From Cytophagales bacterium (GTDB lineage Bacteria > Bacteroidota > Bacteroidia > Cytophagales > Cyclobacteriaceae): a DNA stretch of 44,196 bases. A model generated the notes under the pieces. That model was not told the origin of the DNA. It did not search any database and was given only the letters and a program-made list of their open reading frames with translations. The stretch is from assembly GCA_022360055.1 (NCBI GenBank), contig JAKSDO010000272.1, positions 1-44,196 on the forward strand, written 5' to 3'. A program made the position numbers and the translations under genes. Below are positions 9,997 to 17,346 of the stretch, piece by piece. Each line of letters begins with the position of its first letter. The stretch's first letter is position 1.

Positions 9997-10028
9997 CATC
10001 GGTCCTATGCGTGTCATGAATTTTTCAG
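9997..10028 (-). repeat. Possible decayed fragment of the 90-bp repeat
   Basis: Read on the minus strand just after the thioredoxin stop codon, AAATTCATGACACGCATAGG resembles AAATTCAAGACACGCACGGG of copy m1 with three mismatches in 20 bases. The rest of the unit is not recognisable, so chance similarity is possible. Confidence 0.3.
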
Positions 10029-10029
10029 G

Positions 10030-10545
10030 TTAATTCACTTCCGCGGCTTCTTTGCTCAACAAAATCTCATCGATCGCCTTTTTTAGCGTAGCTTTTGGCA
10101 GTGCTCCCTGAGCCATTTGCGGCTGCCCCTCTGCCGGGCAAAAAAGAAGCGACGGAATACTTCTTATCCCAAAAGCGGCAGCCAGCTCTTGTTCGGCCTC
10201 CGTATCAATCTGATAAATTTTGATTTTTCCTTCATATTCTTTGGAGAGTTCCTCCAAAACCGGATGTACCATTTTACAAGGGCCACACCAGTCGGCATAA
10301 AAATCGATCAGACAGGGCAGATCACCTTCGTATTTCCATTCTTTGTTTTGTTCATAATTGAAGACTTTCTCCAAAAATGCCTCTTTTGTTAACTTTTCCA
10401 TATTTGATTTAGTTACTTCTTTCTTTATTTCTATTTTCTTTTCAGCCGGAACATTTTCCGGTTGATCATCCTTTTTCAAGACAATCATTCCTCCAAACAC
10501 GACCGCAATTCCGGTTATGCCAAATAAAAGTATTTTCTTCTTCAT
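10030..10545 (-). CDS. Membrane-anchored or exported thioredoxin
   Basis: A 171-residue thiol-disulfide protein. An N-terminal hydrophobic segment at residues 4-23, without a clear cleavage site, suggests a membrane anchor facing the periplasm. It is followed by a charged linker and then a thioredoxin domain. The redox motif WCGPC is at 86-90 in the context FYADWCGPCKMVHP, and the cis-proline is in SIPSLLF at residue 131. WCGPC is typical of reducing thioredoxins rather than of DsbA-type oxidases. A role in reducing envelope proteins is inference. The gene is single, transcribed toward clpB, and divergent from the SixA-like gene with 150 bp between them. Confidence 0.85.
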   Translation of the reverse strand: MKKKILLFGITGIAVVFGGMIVLKKDDQPENVPAEKKIEIKKEVTKSNMEKLTKEAFLEKVFNYEQNKEWKYEGDLPCLIDFYADWCGPCKMVHPVLEELSKEYEGKIKIYQIDTEAEQELAAAFGIRSIPSLLFCPAEGQPQMAQGALPKATLKKAIDEILLSKEAAEVN

Positions 10546-10696
10546 GACGGTACATTATGTTTCAAATATATGAACATTGTTTCATATAAACAAATATTCA
10601 TATATTATATGACGATCTTTTCAAAAAAAGGTTTCAAGGGCTTAACATTATTGGCGATTCGACGTAATTTAATAGGCAGATTTTTATCTTTAATAA

Positions 10697-11197
10697 ATGA
10701 AAAAGCTTTTTATAGTCAGACACGCGAAGTCAAGTTGGGATTATCCTCATTTGGATGATTATGATCGCCCCTTAAACAAAAGGGGCAAACGAAATGCGCC
10801 GGAGATGGGTCAGCGGTTGGCTCAAAAAAATGTGAAACCCGATGCTTTAATTGCTTCCCCGGCAAAAAGAGCAGCCGCGACAGCAAGGCGAATTGCCGAA
10901 CAAATTTCTTTTCCTGTTTCGGATATTGTAAAAGAGCCATTGCTCTATCATGGATCTGTCTCCAGTATGATCGATGTAATCCGATCTTCTGATGATGGAA
11001 TCGAAACACTGATGATCTTTGGACATAATCCGGGTCTGACAGATCTTACAAACCGGCTTTCCGGATCTGATATTTACAATATCCCGACCTGCGGAATTGC
11101 TGAAATAGACTTTGACGTCGCATCCTGGCAGGAAGTGGGTAATACTAAAGGAAACCTGGTTTCGTTTGATTTTCCAAAGAATGTTCTGAAAACTTAA
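10697..11197 (+). CDS. sixA: SixA-like phosphohistidine phosphatase
   Basis: A histidine phosphatase superfamily enzyme of 166 residues, typical of the small SixA branch. The catalytic RHA motif (Arg8, His9) is in FIVRHAKSSW, and the second active-site His is His110 in FGHNPG. The RHAKSSW start is characteristic of SixA-type proteins, which dephosphorylate phosphohistidine on signalling or phosphotransfer proteins. The target here is unknown, since no phosphotransferase or histidine kinase gene is nearby. It is a single gene on the plus strand. Confidence 0.85.
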   Translation: MKKLFIVRHAKSSWDYPHLDDYDRPLNKRGKRNAPEMGQRLAQKNVKPDALIASPAKRAAATARRIAEQISFPVSDIVKEPLLYHGSVSSMIDVIRSSDDGIETLMIFGHNPGLTDLTNRLSGSDIYNIPTCGIAEIDFDVASWQEVGNTKGNLVSFDFPKNVLKT

Positions 11198-11307
11198 CTA
11201 TCGGTTTCTATGTAATTTTGACTGTTTAACTGCGGAATGAATGGGCTCCGGATTTGTGAGCTTCATAGGCAAAAGTTGGGAATTTATTGAATAGTGTATC
11301 ATTTCTT

Positions 11308-11315
11308 TATTTTTG
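11308..11315 (+). promoter_or_regulatory. Candidate -7 box for the LysM gene
   Basis: TATTTTTG matches TAnnTTTG. An ATTG element about 18 bases upstream (near 11286-11289) could serve as the -33 box. The LysM gene ATG at 11395 is 80 bases downstream. Confidence 0.45.
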
Positions 11316-11394
11316 CAAACCATTTTTTTAAGTTGCAATATCATTGAAGAAAATCGAAAGAGGTTTTTTGAGAAAAATTGTTATAAATCGATTT

Positions 11395-12459
11395 ATGAGT
11401 AAGTTTGTTGTTTTTATAATTATTATTTTTTGCAATTGTTTTGATGGTTCTGCTTATTCGCTTTACTTGTCTGATTCGGTTGGCGTAACTGTCAAAGGGG
11501 AGATAAAGTATGTAATTCATGAAGTTGAGGCAGGGGAAACACTATTTGCGCTCTCGAGAAAATATAAAGTTGATGTTCGGTCGATCAAAAATGCAAACCG
11601 CGAGAATCTTAACAATCTATCTATCGGACAGCGGGTTTTAATTCCAATACCGAAAACAACTGGCTCAGGGGGAGGTGTATATCATACCGTGAGATCTTCG
11701 GAAACCTTATTTTCAATTTCCAGACAGTACAATGTCCGGGTAGATGATTTGAAAAAATGGAATAACCTGTCTGAAAACAGTATTTCTGTCGGGCAAAAGC
11801 TTTTGGTGAAGCGAGAGGCCGGGCAAACGGACCTTGCAGATAATAATGGAAATACCCTCGATTCTAAAAACCGGAAAACCCATGTAGTCGGACAATCACA
11901 AACCCTCTATTCCATATCCAGAATGTATGGTGTTTCTACCGGTCAATTAATCGAATGGAACAATCTGACGTCCGACGCACTCAATATCGGACAGGTATTG
12001 GTAGTTTCGGCATCTTTACCGGTAACCGAAACGGCCTCAAATTCGTCCATGCTGCCTTCACCCGAAAAAACTGCTGAAAAACCAAGGGCTACGGATACTC
12101 CTGAAGAAGGGAAAATCGAGAAAGCTGCGGCAATCGGAGCAGATGTGGTGGTCGATAATCCTGAAGAAAACTACTCCGAACGTCCTGCGGAAAAAGTAAT
12201 TCAAAAAGGCATTGCTGAAGTGATCCAGAGCAATCAGGAGACTAAAAAATATCTTGCCTTGCACAGGGATGCACCGATAGGCACGATCATGCAGGTGAAA
12301 AACGAGATGAACAATCAAAGTGTATTTGTGCGCATAGTCGGTACGATTCCCGACACCGGTGATAACTCAAAAGTAATATTGAAGATATCCAAGAAAGCAT
12401 ACGACCGTCTCGGCGCAGTGGACGACAGGTTTCCGGTTGAATTATCCTATATTCCTTAG
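11395..12459 (+). CDS. Secreted protein with three LysM domains and a C-terminal RlpA-like region
   Basis: A 354-residue envelope protein predicted to bind peptidoglycan. The open frame extends upstream to a TTG at 11344, but the ATG at 11395 gives a normal signal peptide (MSKFVVFIIIIFCNCFDGSAYS) and is preferred. Three LysM repeats follow at about residues 40-85, 90-135 and 155-200, each with the pattern ETLFxISRxYxV...IGQxLxV. A linker rich in Pro, Glu and Ala leads to a C-terminal domain of about 90 residues (HRDAPIGTIMQVKNEMN, then VFVRIVGTIPDTG), which resembles the double-psi beta-barrel of RlpA-type proteins. It sits 12 bp upstream of the TIGR02757 gene, suggesting one transcript. Confidence 0.8.
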   Translation: MSKFVVFIIIIFCNCFDGSAYSLYLSDSVGVTVKGEIKYVIHEVEAGETLFALSRKYKVDVRSIKNANRENLNNLSIGQRVLIPIPKTTGSGGGVYHTVRSSETLFSISRQYNVRVDDLKKWNNLSENSISVGQKLLVKREAGQTDLADNNGNTLDSKNRKTHVVGQSQTLYSISRMYGVSTGQLIEWNNLTSDALNIGQVLVVSASLPVTETASNSSMLPSPEKTAEKPRATDTPEEGKIEKAAAIGADVVVDNPEENYSERPAEKVIQKGIAEVIQSNQETKKYLALHRDAPIGTIMQVKNEMNNQSVFVRIVGTIPDTGDNSKVILKISKKAYDRLGAVDDRFPVELSYIP

Positions 12460-12471
12460 TTTAACCGAACT

Positions 12472-13239
12472 GTGGAGCGAGAAGCATTATTTGAACTGCT
12501 GGAGGGGCAGTTCAGTAAATACAACACTACCGATTTTATTCCGGATGATCCGATATCTGTTCCGCACCGGTTCGACAAATTGCAGGATATTGAGATTTCG
12601 GGTTTTTTTGCAGCCACTTTTGCCTGGGGCCTTCGCAAAACGATTATTAAAAAGAGCATGGAATTAATGAGCCTGTTCGATCATGCTCCATATGATTTCA
12701 TTACAAACCATACGGAAAATGATCTTAATTCCTTGCTGAGTTTCAGGCATCGCACATTCAATACGACGGACCTCCTATATTTTGTTCATTTTTTCAAAGC
12801 GTACTATTCCAAACACAATTCGCTGGAAGATTTATTTGTCCCCGAAAATTCAAACGATGCCAATATAAAAAACGGGATCAATAATTTTTACCTTCGTTTT
12901 GTGAATGACGATTATTTTCCGCCGCGTACCAGAAAACATGTTTCTCGTCCTGCCGGAAATTCTGCTTGCAAAAGAATCAACATGTTTCTAAGGTGGATGG
13001 TAAGAAAAGACCATGCCGGAGTTGACTTCGGATTATGGAAACGCATTAAACCGGATCTGCTTGTTTGTCCATGTGATGTGCATGTAGAAAAAGTTGCAAG
13101 AAAATTGGGCCTGATTACGAGGAAGCAAATTGATTGGCATACTGCGGAAGAACTGACCAACAACTTAAAGCTGCTTGATCCCAACGATCCGGTCAAGTAT
13201 GATTTTGCGCTTTTTGGAATTGGCATGAACGATATTTAG
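12472..13239 (+). CDS. TIGR02757 family protein
   Basis: A 255-residue protein of a conserved family of unknown function common in Bacteroidota. Family-typical stretches are FFAATFAWGLRKTIIKKS, KRINMFLRWMVRKD, VDFGLWKRI, PCDVHVEKVARKLGL and DPVKYDFALFGIG. The helix-rich layout with the CDVHVEKVARKLGL stretch recalls helix-hairpin-helix DNA-repair proteins such as endonuclease III; I regard that as an untested idea. The start is a GTG, since no in-frame ATG exists before the conserved region. It follows the LysM gene by 12 bp and converges with pyrE, with 3 bp between the stop codons. Confidence 0.75.
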   Translation: MEREALFELLEGQFSKYNTTDFIPDDPISVPHRFDKLQDIEISGFFAATFAWGLRKTIIKKSMELMSLFDHAPYDFITNHTENDLNSLLSFRHRTFNTTDLLYFVHFFKAYYSKHNSLEDLFVPENSNDANIKNGINNFYLRFVNDDYFPPRTRKHVSRPAGNSACKRINMFLRWMVRKDHAGVDFGLWKRIKPDLLVCPCDVHVEKVARKLGLITRKQIDWHTAEELTNNLKLLDPNDPVKYDFALFGIGMNDI

Positions 13240-13242
13240 TAT

Positions 13243-13875
13243 TTACTTTCCCCATTCTGCCGGACTTTCCCGCCATTTTTTAAGGCTGGAAGTCTGTTCA
13301 TCGGTTATATAATCAAGCTTTAGCGCTTCATCGATTAAGTCATTGTAATTGCTGAGGGATATATACTTTACATCAGCATCTTTAAAGCTTTTTTCAGCTA
13401 TGGAAAATCCATACGTAAAGATAGATACCATGCCTAGAACGGAAAATCCGCCCGACTTTAAAGCTTCAACTGCTTTTAAGGAGCTTCCGCCGGTAGATAC
13501 CAGATCTTCAATAACTACGACTTTTTGTTCAGGCGTGATCTTTCCTTCGATCATGTTTTCCATTCCGTGCCCCTTGGGTTTAGATCTTACATAGACGAAC
13601 GGAACATTCAAAGCCTCGGCAACAAGAGCGCCTTGAGGTATGCCGGCGGTAGCAACTCCCGCTATTGCCTCCACATCCGAAAAGGAGGCTCGGATTGCAT
13701 CGACAAGCTCATTCTTAATATAGGTTCTTACCTCGGGGAAGGACAATGCAAGCCTGTTATCACAATATATGGGCGATTTCCAGCCAGACGCCCATGTAAA
13801 AGGATGCTCGACGTCCAGTTTAATTGCTTGGATATCTAATAATCTTTTTGCGATGTTCCTGGCAGTGATATTCAT
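13243..13875 (-). CDS. pyrE: Orotate phosphoribosyltransferase
   Basis: Transfers the phosphoribosyl group of PRPP to orotate in de novo pyrimidine synthesis, in the cytoplasm. The 210-residue protein has the type I PRPP-binding motif VVVIEDLVSTGG at about 119-130. It also has the family features FTWASGWKSPIYCDNR (26-41), with the dimer and substrate contacts, and KPKGHG at 99-104 in the flexible loop. It is a single minus-strand gene convergent with the TIGR02757 gene. Confidence 0.95.
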   Translation of the reverse strand: MNITARNIAKRLLDIQAIKLDVEHPFTWASGWKSPIYCDNRLALSFPEVRTYIKNELVDAIRASFSDVEAIAGVATAGIPQGALVAEALNVPFVYVRSKPKGHGMENMIEGKITPEQKVVVIEDLVSTGGSSLKAVEALKSGGFSVLGMVSIFTYGFSIAEKSFKDADVKYISLSNYNDLIDEALKLDYITDEQTSSLKKWRESPAEWGK

Positions 13876-14021
13876 CTTTTCTCATTTTCTACTCAGACTG
13901 CACAAAAATAGAAATTATGGCCTATAAACCCGAACAACCCGAAAAATTATGAATTTTTCTCCCGAAGAGGGCCGATCATTACTTTATGCTCAAAAAAGTA
14001 ACTTTTTAATGGTAGCGTCCA
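13876..14021. other. Intergenic region upstream of pyrE with small hairpins
   Basis: GAAAAATT pairs with AATTTTTC at 13941-13959 around a 3-base loop. CCGATCATTACTTTAT at 13972 is nearly the inverted complement of ATAAAAGTAATGGTCGG at 14051-14067, and so encloses the strong hairpin at 14022-14055. No gene was seen. Confidence 0.5.
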
Positions 14022-14055
14022 TTTATTCATTCCTCAAACTTGAGGAATGAATAAA
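14022..14055. repeat. Perfect 16-bp inverted repeat (hairpin)
   Basis: TTTATTCATTCCTCAA is followed after two bases by its exact inverted complement TTGAGGAATGAATAAA. It lies inside a larger imperfect inverted repeat (13972-13987 with 14051-14067). It could be a terminator for neither neighbour, because pyrE starts rather than ends here. A small palindromic element is more likely. Confidence 0.8.
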
Positions 14056-14069
14056 AGTAATGGTCGGGG

Positions 14070-14155
14070 TTATCCTGTAGCGTATTTGCTTATGATTCAA
14101 TATTTTACAGATATATTATTCTTTAGAAAATAATTTATTGTGAATAAATCGGGAT
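14070..14155. repeat. Second dispersed repeat, copy A
   Basis: These 86 bases align without gaps to 43805-43890 with about 80% identity by eye. The longest identical blocks are TTTGCTTATGA, TTCTTTAGAAAAT and AATAAATCGGG. Both copies are intergenic and A/T-rich, and both follow a hairpin. There is no reading frame of note. Confidence 0.75.
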
Positions 14156-14187
14156 AATTTTATTTCTTGCAATGATTTTATAAGCAT

Positions 14188-14277
14188 ATGAAACCGGCGT
14201 GGCCGGAGTAAACTCAGGACACACACGAGCATGATTGTGTTTCTCTGTATGTCAGCAAACTAAAAAAATATAAACGG
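14188..14277 (+). repeat. 90-bp repeat family, copy p1
   Basis: Begins ATGAAACCGGCGTGGCCGGA and runs exactly 90 bases to the next unit. The frame is MKPAWPE then TAA at codon 8, so this copy could not encode the full peptide. The hairpin CCGGC-GTG-GCCGG is intact. It stands in tandem with copy p2. Confidence 0.9.
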
Positions 14278-14367
14278 ATGAAACCGGCGTGGCCGGAGCA
14301 AATTTAAGACACACACGAGCATGATTGTGTTTCTCTGTGTGTCAGTAATCTAAAAAAATATAAACGG
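14278..14367 (+). repeat. 90-bp repeat family, copy p2
   Basis: Second tandem unit, again exactly 90 bases. A TAA stop interrupts the frame at codon 10. After that the frame is open and runs in phase into the NUDIX gene. The unit ends AAAAAAATATAAACGG, and the ATG that would begin a third unit is the NUDIX start codon at 14368. Confidence 0.9.
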
Positions 14368-15036
14368 ATGAAAATATTCATCAAAGATATTCCGATTGTA
14401 ATCGTATCAAATCACGAATTTATCAAGTCTTCCGATTACGATCACATTTTTAAAGGGCATCATTGGGACCCTCAGATCGAATCGCTTAAGGATGAAGTCC
14501 TCGTAAAACACGCTTCGGCGGAAGTAATCGACGAATTTCTGGTATATCTTAAACAAAACGGTCTTAAAAAGCTGGAAGGGATTACGTTTACGGTTGACAA
14601 CTATGACGAGGTTATTAAAGACATTAAAAAGGATTATACGGTTATAAAAGCCGCCGGAGGCTTGGTGCTGAATGAGGGAGAGGTTTTGATGATGTGGAGA
14701 CTAAAAAAATGGGATTTACCAAAGGGGAAGCTGGATAAAGGAGAAAAGCCAAAAAAAGCGGCGATCCGGGAAGTCGAGGAAGAATGTAATATAAAAGTAA
14801 AGGCCGGAAAGAAGATATGTCATACATGGCACACCTATAAACAAAACGGGGAGCGCATTCTGAAAAAGACCTATTGGTACCGGATGTATTGCATCGACGA
14901 TACTCAAATGAGGCCCCAGAAAGAAGAGAATATTGAGGAAATTAAATGGATGAATGAGGTGGAGTTAAAGGAAGCATTGTACAATTCCTATGCTTCCATC
15001 AGGGACGTGTTCCGGCATTACTACCTGATGGACTAA
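14368..15036 (+). CDS. NUDIX hydrolase with an N-terminal extension
   Basis: A 222-residue protein. Residues 1-90 form an extra N-terminal region (MKIFIKDIPIVIV onward) that I do not recognise beyond its occurrence in Bacteroidota NUDIX proteins. The NUDIX domain begins at about residue 94 (IKAAGGLVLNEGEVLMM), and the box spans 120-142: G-x5-E (GKLDKGE), then REVEEECNI. A Cys replaces the usual Gly near the end of the box, while the metal-binding REVEEE residues are kept. The substrate is unknown, though the family hydrolyses nucleoside diphosphates linked to other groups. The start codon abuts two tandem 90-bp repeats. The stop overlaps the coaD stop by convergent CTAA. Confidence 0.85.
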   Translation: MKIFIKDIPIVIVSNHEFIKSSDYDHIFKGHHWDPQIESLKDEVLVKHASAEVIDEFLVYLKQNGLKKLEGITFTVDNYDEVIKDIKKDYTVIKAAGGLVLNEGEVLMMWRLKKWDLPKGKLDKGEKPKKAAIREVEEECNIKVKAGKKICHTWHTYKQNGERILKKTYWYRMYCIDDTQMRPQKEENIEEIKWMNEVELKEALYNSYASIRDVFRHYYLMD

Positions 15037-15485
15037 AGTTGATAAGGAATATACCTGCTCACATCTCCTCCGTAGGAATGTACTTCCCTTATTATAGTTG
15101 AGCTAATAAATGCAAACTTTGGAGAAGTAATAAGAAAAACAGTCTCCAAACCGTTATAGAGATCCTTATTGACCATAGCAATGGTGTTTTCATACTCGAA
15201 ATCCGTTGTGTTTCGCAGACCTCGAAGTAGGTATTTGGCGTTATGGTTATGCGCATATATGGCAGTGAGTTCGGTGTACTTATCAACTTTGATGTTGCCG
15301 TAGTTGGCAAAACAGGAGCTTATTTTTTCCAGCATGAAGTCTGTTTCGAAGTATCGCTTTTTTTGCGAATTATATCCGATCGCAATTACGATCTCATCAA
15401 AGATGTTCAATGCTCTCAGCACAATATCTTCATGCCCTTTGGTGAAAGGGTCGAAAGATCCGGGGAATAAGGCAATTTTTTTCAT
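15033..15485 (-). CDS. coaD: Phosphopantetheine adenylyltransferase
   Basis: Catalyses the fourth step of coenzyme A synthesis, joining ATP and 4'-phosphopantetheine to give dephospho-CoA. The 150-residue protein has the nucleotidyltransferase motif TKGH at 15-18 within PGSFDPFTKGHEDI, LLRGLRN at about 86-92, and the ISST motif at 127-130. Length and motifs are normal. It lies 7 bp downstream of the DUF3822 gene, an arrangement I recognise from many Bacteroidota genomes. Its stop codon overlaps that of the convergent NUDIX gene. Confidence 0.96.
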   Translation of the reverse strand: MKKIALFPGSFDPFTKGHEDIVLRALNIFDEIVIAIGYNSQKKRYFETDFMLEKISSCFANYGNIKVDKYTELTAIYAHNHNAKYLLRGLRNTTDFEYENTIAMVNKDLYNGLETVFLITSPKFAFISSTIIREVHSYGGDVSRYIPYQL

Positions 15486-15492
15486 GGAAGAA

Positions 15493-16383
15493 TCAAGCTC
15501 TTACGATCTCGGTGGAAAACAAATCGAAATATTGGTGTTCCAATACCTCGTCAAATACGTAGCTGAAGTTGAGATTGTCGGGTCGATGGCCGAGGACTAA
15601 TTGATTCATGGTTTTTTTAAGTTCGTTAAAATGTGGTGTATTTCTTCCCAGGTATCCGTACAGACTGATCTGATCTGTGCGCAGATCAAAATTCAACTCA
15701 TTAGCGGCTATTTTTATAAACCTTATATAGTCGTCGAATCTTTTAATAACATATTGGTTGTAAAACAGCAGTTTCTTATTTTCAGCAACCAAAATATGTA
15801 ATCCAAATCTATCAATGTGTATCACCACATCCCTTTTATCAGGTTTATTCTTTGAAATTACTCCATTGATCAGGGAACTGCTTTGATGGCTAAATCTGAT
15901 TTTTCTCCCCGGATAAATATTTGAAGTCAACTCTACAAAAGACTTCGGAACAGTGAATACATTTATGAAGTCTAGATATTTATGGCGAGTGAGCATGATC
16001 TCGTCGGTAGAAGGATCGAACCTTGTATGCATCAGCAAGTAGCTCGAAATTTTATTTTCTTTGAAAAGACGGTAGGGGACAAAGGAAAAAGACCGGTTTT
16101 TAATGACGAAGTTTATCGTCTTCCAAAAGTTGGCCAGAAGTAAATGATGGTCGTCAATGATAAATTTTACAACAGAGAATTTTTCCGAATCCTTCAAGTT
16201 TGGATCGAATACATAATCCTCTAACAGGACACATTGATTCCTTTCCGAATCGACAACCAATATTTGGAAATCCTTCAGCCCTATAAACAGTGATAGGCTG
16301 TAGAATTCCAGCCTATCGATTTCAAATTTGGGGTCTTTTACTTTTTTAAGAAGCCTAAAAGACTTGTAACTTATTTTACTCAA
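15493..16383 (-). CDS. DUF3822 family protein
   Basis: A 296-residue protein of a Bacteroidota family of unknown function usually found directly upstream of coaD, as here. The sequence suggests an actin/hexokinase-like fold (paired segments RLEFYSLSLFIGLKDFQILVVD and DVVIHIDRFGLHILVAENKKLLFYNQYVI). Such folds occur in type IV pilus PilM-like proteins, so a structural resemblance is possible but not shown. There is no signal peptide or membrane segment. The gene lies between the pilin-like gene (2 bp) and coaD (7 bp) and is probably co-transcribed with both. Confidence 0.75.
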   Translation of the reverse strand: MSKISYKSFRLLKKVKDPKFEIDRLEFYSLSLFIGLKDFQILVVDSERNQCVLLEDYVFDPNLKDSEKFSVVKFIIDDHHLLLANFWKTINFVIKNRSFSFVPYRLFKENKISSYLLMHTRFDPSTDEIMLTRHKYLDFINVFTVPKSFVELTSNIYPGRKIRFSHQSSSLINGVISKNKPDKRDVVIHIDRFGLHILVAENKKLLFYNQYVIKRFDDYIRFIKIAANELNFDLRTDQISLYGYLGRNTPHFNELKKTMNQLVLGHRPDNLNFSYVFDEVLEHQYFDLFSTEIVRA

Positions 16384-16385
16384 GA

Positions 16386-17201
16386 TTATTCCCAGTTTCC
16401 GGATACCGAAACTTCCGTTCTAGAACCTACCCTCAAAGCGTTTTCATTATTATTCTTCCTTCGCAAAGGATTTACAGGTTGCGTATCTTTTGCTTCAAAA
16501 ACATCTACGACAACATTCCCCTTTGTAACCTTCCCGGCAAACATCTCAAATGTTGCATTGTTTTTTGATTCCGGGATATAAGGGAGGTTCTGAATGTTGC
16601 CTATACGCTTGTAAGAGAGATTGGCAAGACCTGCGCCCGTCTCTACTTGTTGCCCTTCTCTTACACTTATTTTTTCGACAAGTGCATTGTATGGTGCCCT
16701 GATTTTCACAGTCTTACCGGTATTACTCAATATGTTGGCTACAAGATCGCCTTTTTTGATGGTACTTCCCTCAGACATATTTAAGGTCTGAACAGTTCCT
16801 GCCGCTAAATTTAACAATGGTTCTCTAACAACAAAAACGGAGTCTTTTACAGATACCTTACCGATCGTGTCTATGTGAATGGTTACTTCCTCAGCTCCAT
16901 ACGCCAGCATTTTGATTTCTTCGCTTCTCTGGGTGATGTAGATGCTACCCGTATCTATAAAGCTAATTAGTGTGTCAAAATCTGTCGTATATTTCCCATT
17001 TGATGCCAGGTAAGCTACCTGTGCGTCTCGGATCATTTTCAATTTATTGATAACTAGCTGCTCTTGCCTTTCTATTCGCTTATCATCATCAATCTTGGAT
17101 TTGATGTTTCTAACGAGCACGACAGCTAAACCAATAGCAACGACAAAGAAAAATATGGAAAGTACTCTTGTTATAACCATGGCGGTAAATTTTTTTTGCA
17201 A
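16386..17201 (-). CDS. Membrane-anchored pilin-like protein with a lipoyl-type insertion
   Basis: A 271-residue protein with a single N-terminal membrane helix (about residues 9-31), followed by a coiled helix and MIRDAQVAYLASNGKYTTDF (56-75), a pattern shared with type IV pilin and pseudopilin globular domains. The C-terminal stretch NENALRVGSRTEVSVSGNWE is typical of a Bacteroidota family of unknown function. Between them, residues of about 131-196 read like a biotinyl/lipoyl hairpin domain: AAGTVQTLNMSEGSTIKKGD, IRAPYNALVEKISVREGQQV and ETGAGLANLS. No biotinylated or lipoylated Lys motif is evident, so it may act structurally, as in HlyD adaptors. The gene heads the DUF3822-coaD group. Confidence 0.65.
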   Translation of the reverse strand: MQKKFTAMVITRVLSIFFFVVAIGLAVVLVRNIKSKIDDDKRIERQEQLVINKLKMIRDAQVAYLASNGKYTTDFDTLISFIDTGSIYITQRSEEIKMLAYGAEEVTIHIDTIGKVSVKDSVFVVREPLLNLAAGTVQTLNMSEGSTIKKGDLVANILSNTGKTVKIRAPYNALVEKISVREGQQVETGAGLANLSYKRIGNIQNLPYIPESKNNATFEMFAGKVTKGNVVVDVFEAKDTQPVNPLRRKNNNENALRVGSRTEVSVSGNWE

Positions 17202-17346
17202 TTATAATTATTTTATGATTTAAAATGCAATTTAAGATGAGCTATTTCACTTGTGTTCTACATTTTAACCGGTGCTCCACAGCCGGTATCATATTTTAGT
17301 TTTCAGCTTTTTACAAAACCGGATTTTACTGACAAACAACAAATCA

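Noticed and set aside
14188-14367. A CRISPR array
   Set aside because: Only two tandem 90-bp units without spacers; there are no cas genes, and the units carry a reading frame.
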